DNA of 64,000 bases from Pseudomonas sp. PH1b (GCF_000633395.1 NZ_AYMU01000001.1:62001-126000), one strand, 5' to 3'. Numbered from the stretch's first letter, positions 31,334-40,350 are shown. Notes: generated by a model not told the origin, from the sequence alone. Program-made: numbers and translations.

Positions 31334-32986
31334 TTACGCCGGTTCCATCTCCTGCACGACCTTGCCAGCGCGCAGGCGTACCAGTTGGTCGGCGATGTCG
31401 AAATAACGATCGTCGTGGCTGATGACGATGATGGTCTTGCCCAAGCGTTTGAGGTCCGGCAGCAGTTCGGTATAGAAAATTCGCCGGAAGGCCGGGTCTT
31501 GATCCGCCGCCCACTCGTCAAATACCAACACCGGGCGCTCTTCAAGCCAGGCATTGACCAGCGCCAGGCGCTTGCGCTGACCAGTGGACAGGTCAGTGGT
31601 GGTGAAGGCGCCATCCTTGACGCTGACCTTATGGGCGATCTCCAGGCGGTCGAGGTACTGGGCAGCGACATCGAGTGACTTGCCGGCACTGCCCTGGACC
31701 AGGTCATCGAACAGGTAGTAGTCGGCGAACACTGTGGTGAACAGTTGTCGATAATCGTCGCGAACCCGGTCGGTCACGGTTTCGCCATTGAGACGGATTT
31801 CCCCCGATTGGGGTTGATACAGGCCCAGCAGCAGCTTGATCAGGGTGGTCTTGCCGCAGCCGTTCTCGCCAACGATGAAGACGATATCGCCTTGCTTGAT
31901 ACTCAGGTTGATCGGGCCCAGGTGAAACGGTTCGCTGCCCTCAACCGCCGGAGGGCTATAGCTCACACCTTTTAACTCCAGGCTGTGCACTGTCATCTGC
32001 GGCGCTTCGCTGTCGTCCATCAACAGATGCGGCTCGGGAGAGGAGAAGCGTTCAGACAGTTCGCTGATGCGGGCGAAGGCGATCTTTGCCTTGCCGATGA
32101 TCGGCAGGTAGCCAACCACGTGTTCCAGGGGGCCTTTCATGTACAGCAGCACTAGCACGAAGCCAGTGATCACTGCGGGGTCCGGGTTCGGGTAGTAGGC
32201 CTGCATGGCCAGGGCCAGGCCGATGACCACGAAGAACAGCATTGAACCGAAGCTCTTGGCCAGGATGTAGGTGTTCACCGAGCGCACCTGGATGTCACTG
32301 ATGCGGTCCGCGGTTTCCTGAATGCGCTGGGTATTCATCCGGAAACGCCGGGGCCGATGGATTCGCAGTTCCTTCGCGCCGGAGGCGATGGCGTTGTAGT
32401 AGCGCTGCAGTTCGTCTTCATGGTCACGGGCCTCGTCGAAGCCCCTGATACCCTTGCCGCCGGCCACCAGCTGCACGCTGGTGCCGATGATGATTGCCAC
32501 CACCATCATCAGGAACATCGGTACCGACAGGTACGCCAGGTAACCCAGGCAGCCCAGGGTTACGGTGGTGGCGATGGCTAGAGGAGTGAAGGCGAAGGAG
32601 AAGTCGCTGATGGTGTCGACGTCGTGGGTCAGCACCGGGATCAGGCGGTGGGAGCGATAGCGTTCGATCTGTGTGATGGGGGCCGAGAGCACCTTGGCGC
32701 CGAGGTCCTTGCGCAGAGCGGCAATGATCCTTTGACCCACGTAGTTGGTACCGATATCCGAAACGATCGCGCTGGTCAGAGCCAGCAGGCACAGGGCGGC
32801 GAATGTCAGGACTACTCCCTGGGTCATGCCAGTCTGTGAGTGCAGCGCGTTGTTGATAGTGGCCAGCAACAGGGTAATGGCCAGGCCGCCGGCCATGCCC
32901 AGGGTTACCGAGACAATCACGATGGTGCGAAAGGGCTTGAGTAATGCGAGCAGTTCGCGAAATGCACCGCGCTTGGGGTCGGTCAT
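31334..32986 (-). CDS. pvdE: Pyoverdine precursor ABC exporter PvdE
   Basis: Inner-membrane half-transporter of 550 residues with fused membrane and ATPase domains, which exports the acylated ferribactin precursor to the periplasm. About six hydrophobic segments lie in residues 1-310. The ATPase follows with Walker A (GENGCGKTT), signature LSTGQRKR, a Walker B region VLVFDEWAADQ, and the switch histidine in VISHDDRYF. An in-frame codon at 33025 would add 13 residues, but the ATG at 32986 has GGAAG seven bases upstream and gives the usual PvdE length. An exact PvdS-type box lies about 60 bp upstream on this strand. fpvA follows 95 bp downstream and may be partly co-transcribed. Confidence 0.95.
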   Translation of the reverse strand: MTDPKRGAFRELLALLKPFRTIVIVSVTLGMAGGLAITLLLATINNALHSQTGMTQGVVLTFAALCLLALTSAIVSDIGTNYVGQRIIAALRKDLGAKVLSAPITQIERYRSHRLIPVLTHDVDTISDFSFAFTPLAIATTVTLGCLGYLAYLSVPMFLMMVVAIIIGTSVQLVAGGKGIRGFDEARDHEDELQRYYNAIASGAKELRIHRPRRFRMNTQRIQETADRISDIQVRSVNTYILAKSFGSMLFFVVIGLALAMQAYYPNPDPAVITGFVLVLLYMKGPLEHVVGYLPIIGKAKIAFARISELSERFSSPEPHLLMDDSEAPQMTVHSLELKGVSYSPPAVEGSEPFHLGPINLSIKQGDIVFIVGENGCGKTTLIKLLLGLYQPQSGEIRLNGETVTDRVRDDYRQLFTTVFADYYLFDDLVQGSAGKSLDVAAQYLDRLEIAHKVSVKDGAFTTTDLSTGQRKRLALVNAWLEERPVLVFDEWAADQDPAFRRIFYTELLPDLKRLGKTIIVISHDDRYFDIADQLVRLRAGKVVQEMEPA

Positions 32987-33044
32987 AGATACTTCCCGGA
33001 AAGTGAATAGGGGGTCGTGGCACACAGACCCTTACCCATGACAA

Positions 33045-33068
33045 ACGAAACGCTGAAGCGAGTATTTA
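33045..33068 (-). promoter_or_regulatory. PvdS iron-starvation box for pvdE
   Basis: On the minus strand TAAAT and CGT are separated by exactly 16 bases, the consensus for promoters read by the sigma factor PvdS. It lies about 60 bp upstream of the chosen pvdE start. Confidence 0.88.
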
Positions 33069-33109
33069 GCGCCGCCTGCCATGTCTCGATGATCAATGCG
33101 CCATGGTGA

Positions 33110-33133
33110 TAAATCGGCTGCCCCCTGCTTCGT
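33110..33133 (+). promoter_or_regulatory. PvdS iron-starvation box for pvdF
   Basis: TAAAT (33110-33114), 16 bases, then CGT (33131-33133) on the plus strand, 62 bp before the chosen pvdF ATG. It is back to back with the pvdE box. Confidence 0.88.
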
Positions 33134-33195
33134 TCTTGTTTTGTGGGCGCACGTGTATCGACGCAGTGCCTGAACCAATGAGCGAGAGCGAGCAA

Positions 33196-34059
33196 ATGAC
33201 AAAGAAGAATCTGGTGTATGTCTGGTCCCTGCGAAATGCCGCCGCCGACAAGGCCGGGCAGCCGGTGGCCTACAAGGACCACGAGCGCTATATGAAATCG
33301 GTGCTGGAGTTTCTGGTTCAGACGCTGAATCAGACGCCCTTGGGCGAGGCCTACGAACTGGTGGGCGTGGTCTACGACGATGACGAGCAGTCGCCACGGG
33401 ACCAGCAGTTGGTAAGCGACTACGGCTTTGCCTACCAGCCGGGCCGCCAGTGGCTGTACCCGGCGGACCTGGAAGTGCAGGGCAAGCGGGTCAACGACTT
33501 GCTGCTGAGCGTGCCGTCCACCTATCGCCGCCATCCCCGCGGCAGTGCCGAGCACGTCGCCGGCAAGCAGGATTTCGAACGCCGCCTGCACGACACTCTA
33601 GTGGAGCTCAAAGCCGATATCGTGGTGCTCGACGGCCTGCTGGTGATCCTCGATGAACTGGTGCGCCCGGGAGCGCCTTTCGCCCGGCGGATCATGAACA
33701 TCCATCCGGGCATCACCCGCATCGAATCGCCCTATGAGCGTCGCGGAGCCTATGCCACCTGGAATGCCCTGTACGGTGCTCGTGGGCAGAAAGTAGTGGA
33801 TTGGGCGACGAAGGAAACCGTGCCGACCGCTCCGCTATACCTGACCGGTGCCTCGTTCCACTACGTGGACAACGGTATCGACTCCGGCGAGGTGCTGCAT
33901 GATGTGCTCAACACCGAAATCGGCCCCGAGGACACCATCCTCGAACTGCGTTGGAACAACTTCAACAACAGCCTGTTCCCGGCCTTGCGCCAGGGCCTGT
34001 GGCTGATGCTGGAGAACCTTCGCCAGGCTCAGGCCGGAAAAGCCCGGGACGTCGCCTGA
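33196..34059 (+). CDS. pvdF: N5-hydroxyornithine transformylase PvdF
   Basis: Protein of 287 residues that formylates N5-hydroxyornithine using formyl-tetrahydrofolate, giving the fOHOrn used twice by the NRPS modules in this window. It has the glycinamide-ribonucleotide-transformylase type core: MNIHPGITRIESPYERRG near residue 167 carries the Asn and His of the N-x-H motif, and HYVDNGIDSGEV supplies the conserved Asp. The frame is open upstream to 33103, but that ATG precedes the PvdS box, so it cannot be the start of the regulated transcript. ATGs at 33178 and 33196 are possible. I prefer 33196, which has a GAG-rich stretch before it and starts MTKKNLVYVWSLRN. Confidence 0.92.
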   Translation: MTKKNLVYVWSLRNAAADKAGQPVAYKDHERYMKSVLEFLVQTLNQTPLGEAYELVGVVYDDDEQSPRDQQLVSDYGFAYQPGRQWLYPADLEVQGKRVNDLLLSVPSTYRRHPRGSAEHVAGKQDFERRLHDTLVELKADIVVLDGLLVILDELVRPGAPFARRIMNIHPGITRIESPYERRGAYATWNALYGARGQKVVDWATKETVPTAPLYLTGASFHYVDNGIDSGEVLHDVLNTEIGPEDTILELRWNNFNNSLFPALRQGLWLMLENLRQAQAGKARDVA

Positions 34060-34069
34060 TACTGCCAGT

Positions 34070-34096
34070 GGCCCGGTGCGTTTGTGGCGCCGGGCC
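34070..34096. terminator. Hairpin between convergent pvdF and pvdO
   Basis: A 10-bp stem with one G-T pair (34070-34079 with 34087-34096) and a 7-nt loop lies between the two 3' ends. No clean T-run follows on either strand, so its strength is uncertain. Confidence 0.5.
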
Positions 34097-34113
34097 GCTG
34101 TTCATCGGGGTGT

Positions 34114-35007
34114 TTACTTGTGGCTGGCGCCAGGCTGTTCCAGCTCGCGCACGACCCGAAAGCTCAACCAGTCTCCGCGTACTTCGCGCTTGCGGCTGTT
34201 GCGGTTGCCCGAACGCGAGAATACCGGGGCCTCGCCCCAGTCGTTGCCACGGATCTGGGCGTCCAGGCATACCCCTTCCGACTCTTCCATCCAGGCACTG
34301 CCATCGGCCGGAGCGCCTACGTAGTCCGGGTGCCAGCAGTCGGCGACCCACTCATAGACGTTGCCGTGCATGTCATACATGCCGAAGGCGTTGGCTGGAT
34401 AGCTGCCCACCGGGGCGGTGAAGCTGAAGCCATCCTTGGGGCCGTAGGTATTGGCGTGCTTAGTGATCTGGTACTGGCCTTCTTCATCGAAAGGGAAGGG
34501 GAAGGAGCCGGTGCTGCCGGCGCGTGCGGCATATTCGCGTTCCGCCTCGCTGACCATGCGGTAGTGCTTGCCGGTCTTCTTCGACAGCCACTGGGTATAG
34601 GCCTGCACATCGGCGTAGTCGACGCAGACCGCCGGCTGGCGCGGCCCCTGTTCATAGCGAGGCTTGCTGGCCTGGCACAGGCGGCCGGGGCGGTCGTCGC
34701 CGTCCTTGATCACGGTGCCGGTTTCGCGGATGTAGGCATCCAGCTCGGCGGCGGTGACATGGAAGCGGCTCATGGCGAAGGCTTTCTGGAAGGTCACTGT
34801 GTGCTGCGGGCCTTCATCAGGCTCGCGGCCTACTTCGTCTTCCGGGGTGCCCATGACAAAACTGCCGGCAGGCAGGACTACCATTTCCGGGCAATTCTTG
34901 CAGTCCTTGAACACGCTGCCGGGCTTGGGCGGTTCTACCGCGTGGGCGTTGAGGCTGATCAGGCAACCGGCCAGGGCGGCCAGGGAGGAATAGGCGACGG
35001 GTTTCAT
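34114..35007 (-). CDS. pvdO: Pyoverdine maturation protein PvdO (FGE-sulfatase fold)
   Basis: Exported protein of 297 residues. The signal peptide ends near NAHA at residue 23, and the body is a formylglycine-generating-enzyme-like domain (MVVLPAGSFVMGTPEDE near 42, MVSEAEREYAARAG, MYDMHGNVYEWVADCW, and a late FRVVREL). In the known pathway PvdO works in the periplasm on the last oxidation of the chromophore, from dihydropyoverdine to pyoverdine. It is the last gene of the pvdM-pvdN-pvdO operon, 47 bp after pvdN, and converges with pvdF. Confidence 0.93.
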   Translation of the reverse strand: MKPVAYSSLAALAGCLISLNAHAVEPPKPGSVFKDCKNCPEMVVLPAGSFVMGTPEDEVGREPDEGPQHTVTFQKAFAMSRFHVTAAELDAYIRETGTVIKDGDDRPGRLCQASKPRYEQGPRQPAVCVDYADVQAYTQWLSKKTGKHYRMVSEAEREYAARAGSTGSFPFPFDEEGQYQITKHANTYGPKDGFSFTAPVGSYPANAFGMYDMHGNVYEWVADCWHPDYVGAPADGSAWMEESEGVCLDAQIRGNDWGEAPVFSRSGNRNSRKREVRGDWLSFRVVRELEQPGASHK

Positions 35008-35054
35008 CAGTCAATAGCCTTGTGCAATGTGAGATCTGGGGGCGTGGCAACGGT

Positions 35055-36371
35055 TCAGGCGGTCTTGCTGCTGCGCAGGCGCTTGCCCAGCAGGTCCATG
35101 GTCCGGTCGATATCCGCCTCGCTGTTGAGCAGGCCGGGGGCCATGCGCACCACCGGCCCGGCATCGCGGTCCACCGCGTCCACCAGGATGCGGTTCTCGA
35201 TCAGCCAGGCGGCGGTGGCGTCGGTGTCCAGGTTCTGGCCGCGGAAGAAGGTGAAGCCGGCGGAATGCTCCGGGCTCAGGGGCGTGACCAGTTCGATGCC
35301 CGGGTGTTCCTGCAGGCGCTGCTTGAGGTAGCTGTTGAGTTCGTGGATGCGCGACTGGACGTTGGCCTTGCCCAGCTGCATGTGCAGGTCGAAGGCCTGG
35401 TCCACGGCCCAGCGGTGCTCGAAGCTGTGGTAGCCGCCGGGGGTCATGGTGGTGGCGAAGTTCTGGTTTTCGGAGAAGGTCGCCACCATCGGCGTCAGGT
35501 GTTCGAGTTGTTCCGAGCGCGAGCAGAAGATCCCGGTACCCCTGGGGCCGAACATCCATTTGTGGGTGCCGGCGACGAAGAAGTCGCAGTTCAGATCGGC
35601 GAAGGTGATGTCTTCCACCCCCAGCCCGTGCACGCCATCGACACAGTAGAGAATCCGCTCCTTTTCATCGCGATTGCGGTTGTGCTGGTCCACCAGCTTG
35701 CCGATCTCGCCGATCGGCAGCTTCACGCCGCTGCCCGACTGCACCCAGGTCATGCCCAGTACCCGGGTGTTGGCGCGGATGCTGCGGTCGATGTTGCCCA
35801 GCACTTCGTCGGTGGACACCCGGTGGGGCGACTTGAACAGTTCGATGGTGCGCACCTGGGTGCCGTCGCGCTGGGTGCGGTACTTCAGCGCGTTGCGGGT
35901 CGAATAGTGCTCGTGAACCGTGGTCAGGATCTCCTGCCCGGGGCGCACGTGAATACCGCCATACATCAGGGCCAGGCCTTCGGTGGTGCTGCCGGTCAAC
36001 GCCACCTGGGCGGGTTTGATCTGCAGGTAGCGACCGACGCTTTCGCGCACCTGGGCCTCGCGCTGCCAGGTGTACTGGGTGTCATAGTCCATGGCCATGG
36101 CCGGGTTGCGATCGAGCACCGCCCGGTACTTCTCGATGGCCTCGCGCACCGGCCTCGGGTGCGAGGTGATCAGGAAGTTGGCCAGGTGCACGTAGTCCGG
36201 GTCCAGGTCGAACAATTGGCGCAACTGCGTCCATTGCGAGGTGCTGGTGGTCGTGGTGCTGCCGGCCTGGGCCTGGCTGATGGCCAGATTGCTCAGGGGC
36301 AGAGCGGCGGCCAACAGGCCTGCTTGTTTGAGGAAGGTCCGGCGATTGGTCACAGGAAGGCTCATGGTCAT
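35055..36371 (-). CDS. pvdN: Periplasmic PLP enzyme PvdN
   Basis: Protein of 438 residues from the fold-type I PLP aminotransferase/cysteine desulfurase group. It has a twin-arginine export signal (NRRTFLKQAGLLAAAL, residues 9-24) and a PLP lysine in AGTHKWMFGPRGTG. In the known pathway PvdN converts the glutamate side chain on the chromophore to succinamide in the periplasm. The start at 36371 lies 3 bp after the pvdM stop; an ATG two codons later (36365) is equally possible and neither has a clear ribosome binding site, which points to coupling with pvdM. Confidence 0.93.
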   Translation of the reverse strand: MTMSLPVTNRRTFLKQAGLLAAALPLSNLAISQAQAGSTTTTSTSQWTQLRQLFDLDPDYVHLANFLITSHPRPVREAIEKYRAVLDRNPAMAMDYDTQYTWQREAQVRESVGRYLQIKPAQVALTGSTTEGLALMYGGIHVRPGQEILTTVHEHYSTRNALKYRTQRDGTQVRTIELFKSPHRVSTDEVLGNIDRSIRANTRVLGMTWVQSGSGVKLPIGEIGKLVDQHNRNRDEKERILYCVDGVHGLGVEDITFADLNCDFFVAGTHKWMFGPRGTGIFCSRSEQLEHLTPMVATFSENQNFATTMTPGGYHSFEHRWAVDQAFDLHMQLGKANVQSRIHELNSYLKQRLQEHPGIELVTPLSPEHSAGFTFFRGQNLDTDATAAWLIENRILVDAVDRDAGPVVRMAPGLLNSEADIDRTMDLLGKRLRSSKTA

Positions 36372-36374
36372 GGG

Positions 36375-37748
36375 TTAGCCCGCTACGGCAGGTTGAGGGG
36401 CGGGTTTGGCAGGCTTGGCCAGTTTTTGCACCTGTTCCCAGACGCGTAAATAGTTCTCGCCCCAGAGCTTGGCGATCTCGATGTCGCTGTAGCCACGCTG
36501 GATCAGCTCGGCGGTGACGTTGCGGTTGTCCGCCACGCTCATCCAGCCGTTGACGCCACCGCCCTCGTTGAAGTCCGAGCTGATGCCGACGTGGTCGATG
36601 CCGACCTTCTTCACCGTGTAGTCGATGGCGTCGACAAAGTCCTTGAGGCTGGCCTTGGGCTCTTCATCGAGGATGCCGTACAGGGAGCTGGCGTATTCGC
36701 CAAAGCGCTGTTCCGGCCAGATGGTGATCACCGCGTCGCCGGGCATCAGTGCGTTCTCCAGGCCTTGCAGCGGCCCGAGGTCGAAGCGCTTGCGCAAGGC
36801 ATTGAGCTTGTCCAGGGTCGGCTGGCTGAGGGGGCGCAGGTAGGTGGAGAAGCCTACGACCTGGATCACCCCGCCGGTGGCCTTGATCTGTTGCATTTCC
36901 TGGTCGCTGAGATTGCGCGGGATATCCACCAGCGCCCTGGGGGCGGAGTGGGAAGCCACCACTGGCGCCCGGGTCAGGCTCGCAACATCGTCCAGGGCCT
37001 TGCTCGACATCTGCGAGACGTCGATCACCACCCCCAGGTCGTTGAGCCGCTGCACCGCCTGCTTGCCGATGGGCGAAAGACCGCCGAGGGCGTCACGGGT
37101 GTCGTTGAAGAAGGGCAGCGGGCGCGACGAGTCGGCCCAGTCGTTGTTGCCGACATAGCTGAAGCCGAACAGGCGCATGCCCCGTGCGGCCCACTGGTCC
37201 AGCTGGTCCAGGTCGTCGCCCATGGCGTAGGCATTGAGCAGGCTGATGACCACCGCCACCTTGCCTTCGGAGGCAATGCGGCGCAGGTCGGCGGGGGTGT
37301 AGGCAATCGCGACCTGGTTGGGGAAGTCACGCACCATGCCCTGGATGATCCGGTAACGGGTCTCGCGTTGATGGCGCGATTCCTCGACGAAGCCGGCGGT
37401 GGGGCGGTGCGGCGCGTTGGCGCCGTTCCACATTTCCGGCCAGGCCAGAATGCTCAGGGCGGCGCCGGACATGCGCCCGCGCCCGGCCTTGACCAGGTCG
37501 AACTGGCGCGAGGTGTCCTTGTCCGCTTCGCTGCCTTCGGTGCCGAAATCCAGGGGCACGGTAATGTGGCTGTCGAAGGAAATGATGCGCTCTTGCAGGT
37601 CGTTGGCGTGCTTGACGATCTCGTTGGGATAGGACACCCGGTCCTTCCAGTAGTAGTGCCAGGCTGCGCCGGCACCGACACCGAGGGCGGCGACGATAAG
37701 TATCAGCAGGCTCAGATAGAGGGTTTTCTTACCAGATATTTTGATCAT
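36375..37748 (-). CDS. pvdM: Membrane-anchored dipeptidase-like protein PvdM
   Basis: Protein of 457 residues with an N-terminal signal anchor (LYLSLLILIVAALGVGAGAA, about 10-29) and a renal-dipeptidase (peptidase M19) domain in the periplasm. Family motifs visible are FDSHITV, DVSQMSSKALDDV, SHSAPRAL and VGISSDFNEGG. PvdM is required for pyoverdine maturation and is thought to cooperate with the tyrosinase PvdP. It is the first gene of the pvdM-pvdN-pvdO operon, with an exact PvdS-type box about 95 bp upstream. Confidence 0.92.
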   Translation of the reverse strand: MIKISGKKTLYLSLLILIVAALGVGAGAAWHYYWKDRVSYPNEIVKHANDLQERIISFDSHITVPLDFGTEGSEADKDTSRQFDLVKAGRGRMSGAALSILAWPEMWNGANAPHRPTAGFVEESRHQRETRYRIIQGMVRDFPNQVAIAYTPADLRRIASEGKVAVVISLLNAYAMGDDLDQLDQWAARGMRLFGFSYVGNNDWADSSRPLPFFNDTRDALGGLSPIGKQAVQRLNDLGVVIDVSQMSSKALDDVASLTRAPVVASHSAPRALVDIPRNLSDQEMQQIKATGGVIQVVGFSTYLRPLSQPTLDKLNALRKRFDLGPLQGLENALMPGDAVITIWPEQRFGEYASSLYGILDEEPKASLKDFVDAIDYTVKKVGIDHVGISSDFNEGGGVNGWMSVADNRNVTAELIQRGYSDIEIAKLWGENYLRVWEQVQKLAKPAKPAPQPAVAG

Positions 37749-37842
37749 TGCTATCCCAGTCGCAGGCGGGCTGATGACGGGGTCGGGCCCTGGGGTTCAG
37801 TGCTGCCGGGTCCGACCTTTTGTGCACATCTATCCGCGATAA

Positions 37843-37866
37843 ACGAGCTGGCCGAGAGCAAATTTA
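37843..37866 (-). promoter_or_regulatory. PvdS iron-starvation box for pvdM-pvdN-pvdO
   Basis: On the minus strand TAAAT and CGT are separated by exactly 16 bases. It lies about 95 bp upstream of pvdM and 23 bp from the divergent pvdP box. Confidence 0.88.
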
Positions 37867-37889
37867 GCGTTCCGGGAATCGCTGGCCGG

Positions 37890-37913
37890 TAAATTTCCCT
37901 GCAAATCCAACGT
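37890..37913 (+). promoter_or_regulatory. PvdS iron-starvation box for pvdP
   Basis: TAAAT (37890-37894), 16 bases, CGT (37911-37913) on the plus strand, 42 bp upstream of the chosen pvdP ATG. Confidence 0.88.
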
Positions 37914-37955
37914 TCTAGCTAGATGCGTGACGCGCCACTGGATAAAGGTAGAGCG

Positions 37956-39584
37956 ATGAGGTTTTCGAGAAGAGGATTTTTGACCGGTCTGGCGGTGACG
38001 GGAGCGGCTATCCCTGTGGCGTTCTACACCCAGAAGGAGTTGCTGCGTCAGGATGTTCGGCGCAAGGAAGAGCAGGAGATCACCCCCGGGGAAGCCAAGC
38101 TGGAGGTGGCCCTGGACCCTGGTGTACGCCTTGCCGATCACCTGCGAGGCATCTGGGATATCGAGTTCCTGGACGCCAACGGACCGCAGTCCTTGCCTCG
38201 TAAAGGGTGTGAACTGCTGCTGGATGCCGGCCCCACGGGGCGCGGCTTGCGTGGCGTGCTGGGGCGTGCGCAGAGTCTGCGCGGCGACGGCCCGGTGGAG
38301 TTCCTGGTGCAGGGCGACCTGGCGTCGGTGGACGCCGCCAAGCTGCGTTGGCGCCTGTTTGCCGGTGGCCGGATCGCCGGCGCCCCCAGTCATGAATGCC
38401 AGGTGGTGCTTGATGAGGTCTGGGCCAGTTGGGGCAATGCCGGCAGCGGCACCCTCAGTGGCAGCCTGTATTCATTGCAGGCGTCGCCGCTGGCGCCGGT
38501 ATCCGCGGCACGTTTCGTGGCGCGCAAGCGGACCTTTCCAGCCGCCCGGGACCAGAGCGGGCTGAGCCCTGCCTTGCTGGCGTGGCTGGTATCGCCCCAG
38601 CACCGCCTGTTCCACCAGCTCTGGCATGCCTCGCGGGACCGTTGGCATTCCCTGCCCAAGGACAAGCGCAACAGCCTGCGGGGGCTCGGCTGGCAGCCGG
38701 GCCCGGTCAAGCACGAGCGTGATGCCCGTGGGCGACGCAAGCATCGCAATGCCTCGGGCATCGACTTTCTGTTCATGCACCGGCACATGCTGCTGCATGC
38801 CCGCTCACTGCAGCCGGACCTGGTGTCCTGGCACCAACTGCCGTTGCCCTGCGCCCGTCTTGAGCAAGACCGGCAGGCCTTTATCCGCTATTACGAAAAC
38901 CATGACGGCTGTTCGGTGCCGCCGGCCTGGGTGGCCGACGACGATGAAGAGTTCACCCAATGGCTGCACGGGCTGAAAAGCGATGCGGCGTTCTATGGCA
39001 ACTTCCAGGTCTGGGAATCGCAGTACCAGGACCCCGAGTACCTCAGCCGCCTGACCCTGGGCCAGTTCGGGTCGGAGGTCGAGCTGGGCCTGCACGACTG
39101 GCTGCACATGCGCTGGGCCGATGTCGCCCGCGATCCCTCCAACGGCATGCCGGTGATGGAGGCGCGCCTGTCCTCGGACTTCGCCGGGCGCTGGTACCAG
39201 CCGCAGAATGACTTTCTCGGCGATCCCTTCTCGTCCCATGTGCATCCGATGTTCTGGAAATTCCATGGCTGGATCGACGACCGTATCGACGACTGGTTCC
39301 GTGCCCATGAGCGCTACCACCCAGGTGAAGTGTTGCACCGCGAGGTCAATGGCGTGCCCTGGTTCGCCCCCGGGCGCTGGGTCGAGATCGACGACCCGTG
39401 GTTGGGGGCTTCGACCCATGGCTGCGGCCCCCTGGGCAATGCCCCGGGAGAAATGTCCCTGGAGATGGATCAGGAGGTCATGAAGCTGGCCTTGCGCATC
39501 GCCCTGAGCCGCGACGAAGAGGTGCCGGACCTGCTCAAGCGGGCACCGCGGCGGCCCTGGTATGCCCAGCACTTGAAGCTGTAA
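37956..39584 (+). CDS. pvdP: Periplasmic tyrosinase PvdP
   Basis: Protein of 542 residues with a twin-arginine signal (FSRRGFLTGLAVTGAAI, from residue 3). PvdP is the copper tyrosinase that oxidises the D-Tyr/Dab part of ferribactin to build the fluorescent chromophore in the periplasm. Copper-ligand-type histidines are visible in IDFLFMHRHMLLHAR and in SSHVHPMFWKFHGWIDDRID in the C-terminal half. An upstream in-frame ATG at 37923 is unlikely; the ATG at 37956 has AAGGTAG ahead of it, starts directly with the Tat motif and gives the usual length. Its PvdS-type box is 42 bp upstream. Confidence 0.94.
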   Translation: MRFSRRGFLTGLAVTGAAIPVAFYTQKELLRQDVRRKEEQEITPGEAKLEVALDPGVRLADHLRGIWDIEFLDANGPQSLPRKGCELLLDAGPTGRGLRGVLGRAQSLRGDGPVEFLVQGDLASVDAAKLRWRLFAGGRIAGAPSHECQVVLDEVWASWGNAGSGTLSGSLYSLQASPLAPVSAARFVARKRTFPAARDQSGLSPALLAWLVSPQHRLFHQLWHASRDRWHSLPKDKRNSLRGLGWQPGPVKHERDARGRRKHRNASGIDFLFMHRHMLLHARSLQPDLVSWHQLPLPCARLEQDRQAFIRYYENHDGCSVPPAWVADDDEEFTQWLHGLKSDAAFYGNFQVWESQYQDPEYLSRLTLGQFGSEVELGLHDWLHMRWADVARDPSNGMPVMEARLSSDFAGRWYQPQNDFLGDPFSSHVHPMFWKFHGWIDDRIDDWFRAHERYHPGEVLHREVNGVPWFAPGRWVEIDDPWLGASTHGCGPLGNAPGEMSLEMDQEVMKLALRIALSRDEEVPDLLKRAPRRPWYAQHLKL

Positions 39585-39594
39585 GGCGGGGGAT

Positions 39595-40032
39595 TCAGTT
39601 ACTCAGGGCCACTTCGGCGAGAAAGCTCAAGAGCCCGTTGTATCGGCTGGTTTGCCATTGCCCGCAGCTGTGGTCGAAAAACTCGACCGGTGCCAGGCAG
39701 TGCCGGTTCTCGATCCTGAACCCGTAGAAGTCACCACAACCGTTCTCTGAAAACAGCAGGTGACGGCCGGTGATGGCCGGGTGGGCCCGGTTGATCTCCA
39801 CCAGGTGGAAATCACTGCTGCTGTCCAGTGAGTAGAGCATGGCCAGGGCAAAGTAGCCGCCGCCGCACTCCTTGAGGAACCAGGTGTAATCGGCTGGCAG
39901 TTGCAGCCCCAAGGCCTGCTGCGCCTCCATGACCTGGGCCTGGCTGGCAAGGCGGTCCGACGGCAGTTCGAACCAGATCGGATGGCTGCGCTTGCGCGCC
40001 TCCAGCAGTTGCTTGAAGTCCTCGATGTTCAT
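39595..40032 (-). CDS. SMI1/KNR4 (SUKH)-like protein
   Basis: Small soluble protein of 145 residues that looks like the SMI1/KNR4 (SUKH) fold: an N-terminal helix, then LGLQLPADYTWFLKECGGGYF near residue 42, then alternating strands (FHLVEINR, HLLFSENGCGDFYGFRI). SUKH proteins often serve as immunity proteins against contact-dependent or secreted toxins. AAGGAG lies upstream of its ATG. It is 18 bp downstream of a DUF3349-like gene on the same strand and ends 10 bp from the convergent pvdP stop. No toxin gene is adjacent. A role in immunity is an inference from the family; no pyoverdine function is known to me. Confidence 0.75.
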   Translation of the reverse strand: MNIEDFKQLLEARKRSHPIWFELPSDRLASQAQVMEAQQALGLQLPADYTWFLKECGGGYFALAMLYSLDSSSDFHLVEINRAHPAITGRHLLFSENGCGDFYGFRIENRHCLAPVEFFDHSCGQWQTSRYNGLLSFLAEVALSN

Positions 40033-40050
40033 TGTTTGCTCCTTGCGCAG

Positions 40051-40350
40051 TCAGTCGTCCGTCAGGATGGTCCGGGCGCCGTGCCGCTCCAGTAGTGCCT
40101 GCAACGCTTCCAGCTCTGCGGCGGGCGGCGGCTGGCCGGTCACGGCAGCGTAGAGGTCGTTGAGAATGAGGTCCGCGTCCCTGTGGGTGAGCTGCGCTAT
40201 CAGCTGCGCCAGATTGCGGTCGCACAAGTGCGGGTACAGCAGCACCAGAAGGCACTTGTAGTCACGTTTGTCGAGCCCGTCGGGGTAGACCTTGCGCAGC
40301 AGGGCCAGGAGCTCTGTCAGTGGGTCGTGCGGCGCATTTTCGAGGGGCAT
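40051..40350 (-). CDS. DUF3349-like small protein
   Basis: Protein of 99 residues, acidic and mostly helical, with LLRKVYPDGLDKRDYKCLLV and LNDLYAAVTGQPPPAAELEAL resembling DUF3349 proteins of actinobacteria. No signal peptide or membrane segment. It is followed after 18 bp by the SUKH-like gene, so the two form an operon, and it lies 100 bp downstream of opmQ on the same strand with only a GC hairpin between. It could therefore be the tail of the pvdR-pvdT-opmQ transcript. Function unknown; the family call is by eye. Confidence 0.65.
   Translation of the reverse strand: MPLENAPHDPLTELLALLRKVYPDGLDKRDYKCLLVLLYPHLCDRNLAQLIAQLTHRDADLILNDLYAAVTGQPPPAAELEALQALLERHGARTILTDD

Noticed and set aside
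31302-31340. PvdS box for fpvA
   Set aside because: TAAAT and CGT are both present on the minus strand but separated by 24 bases instead of 16.
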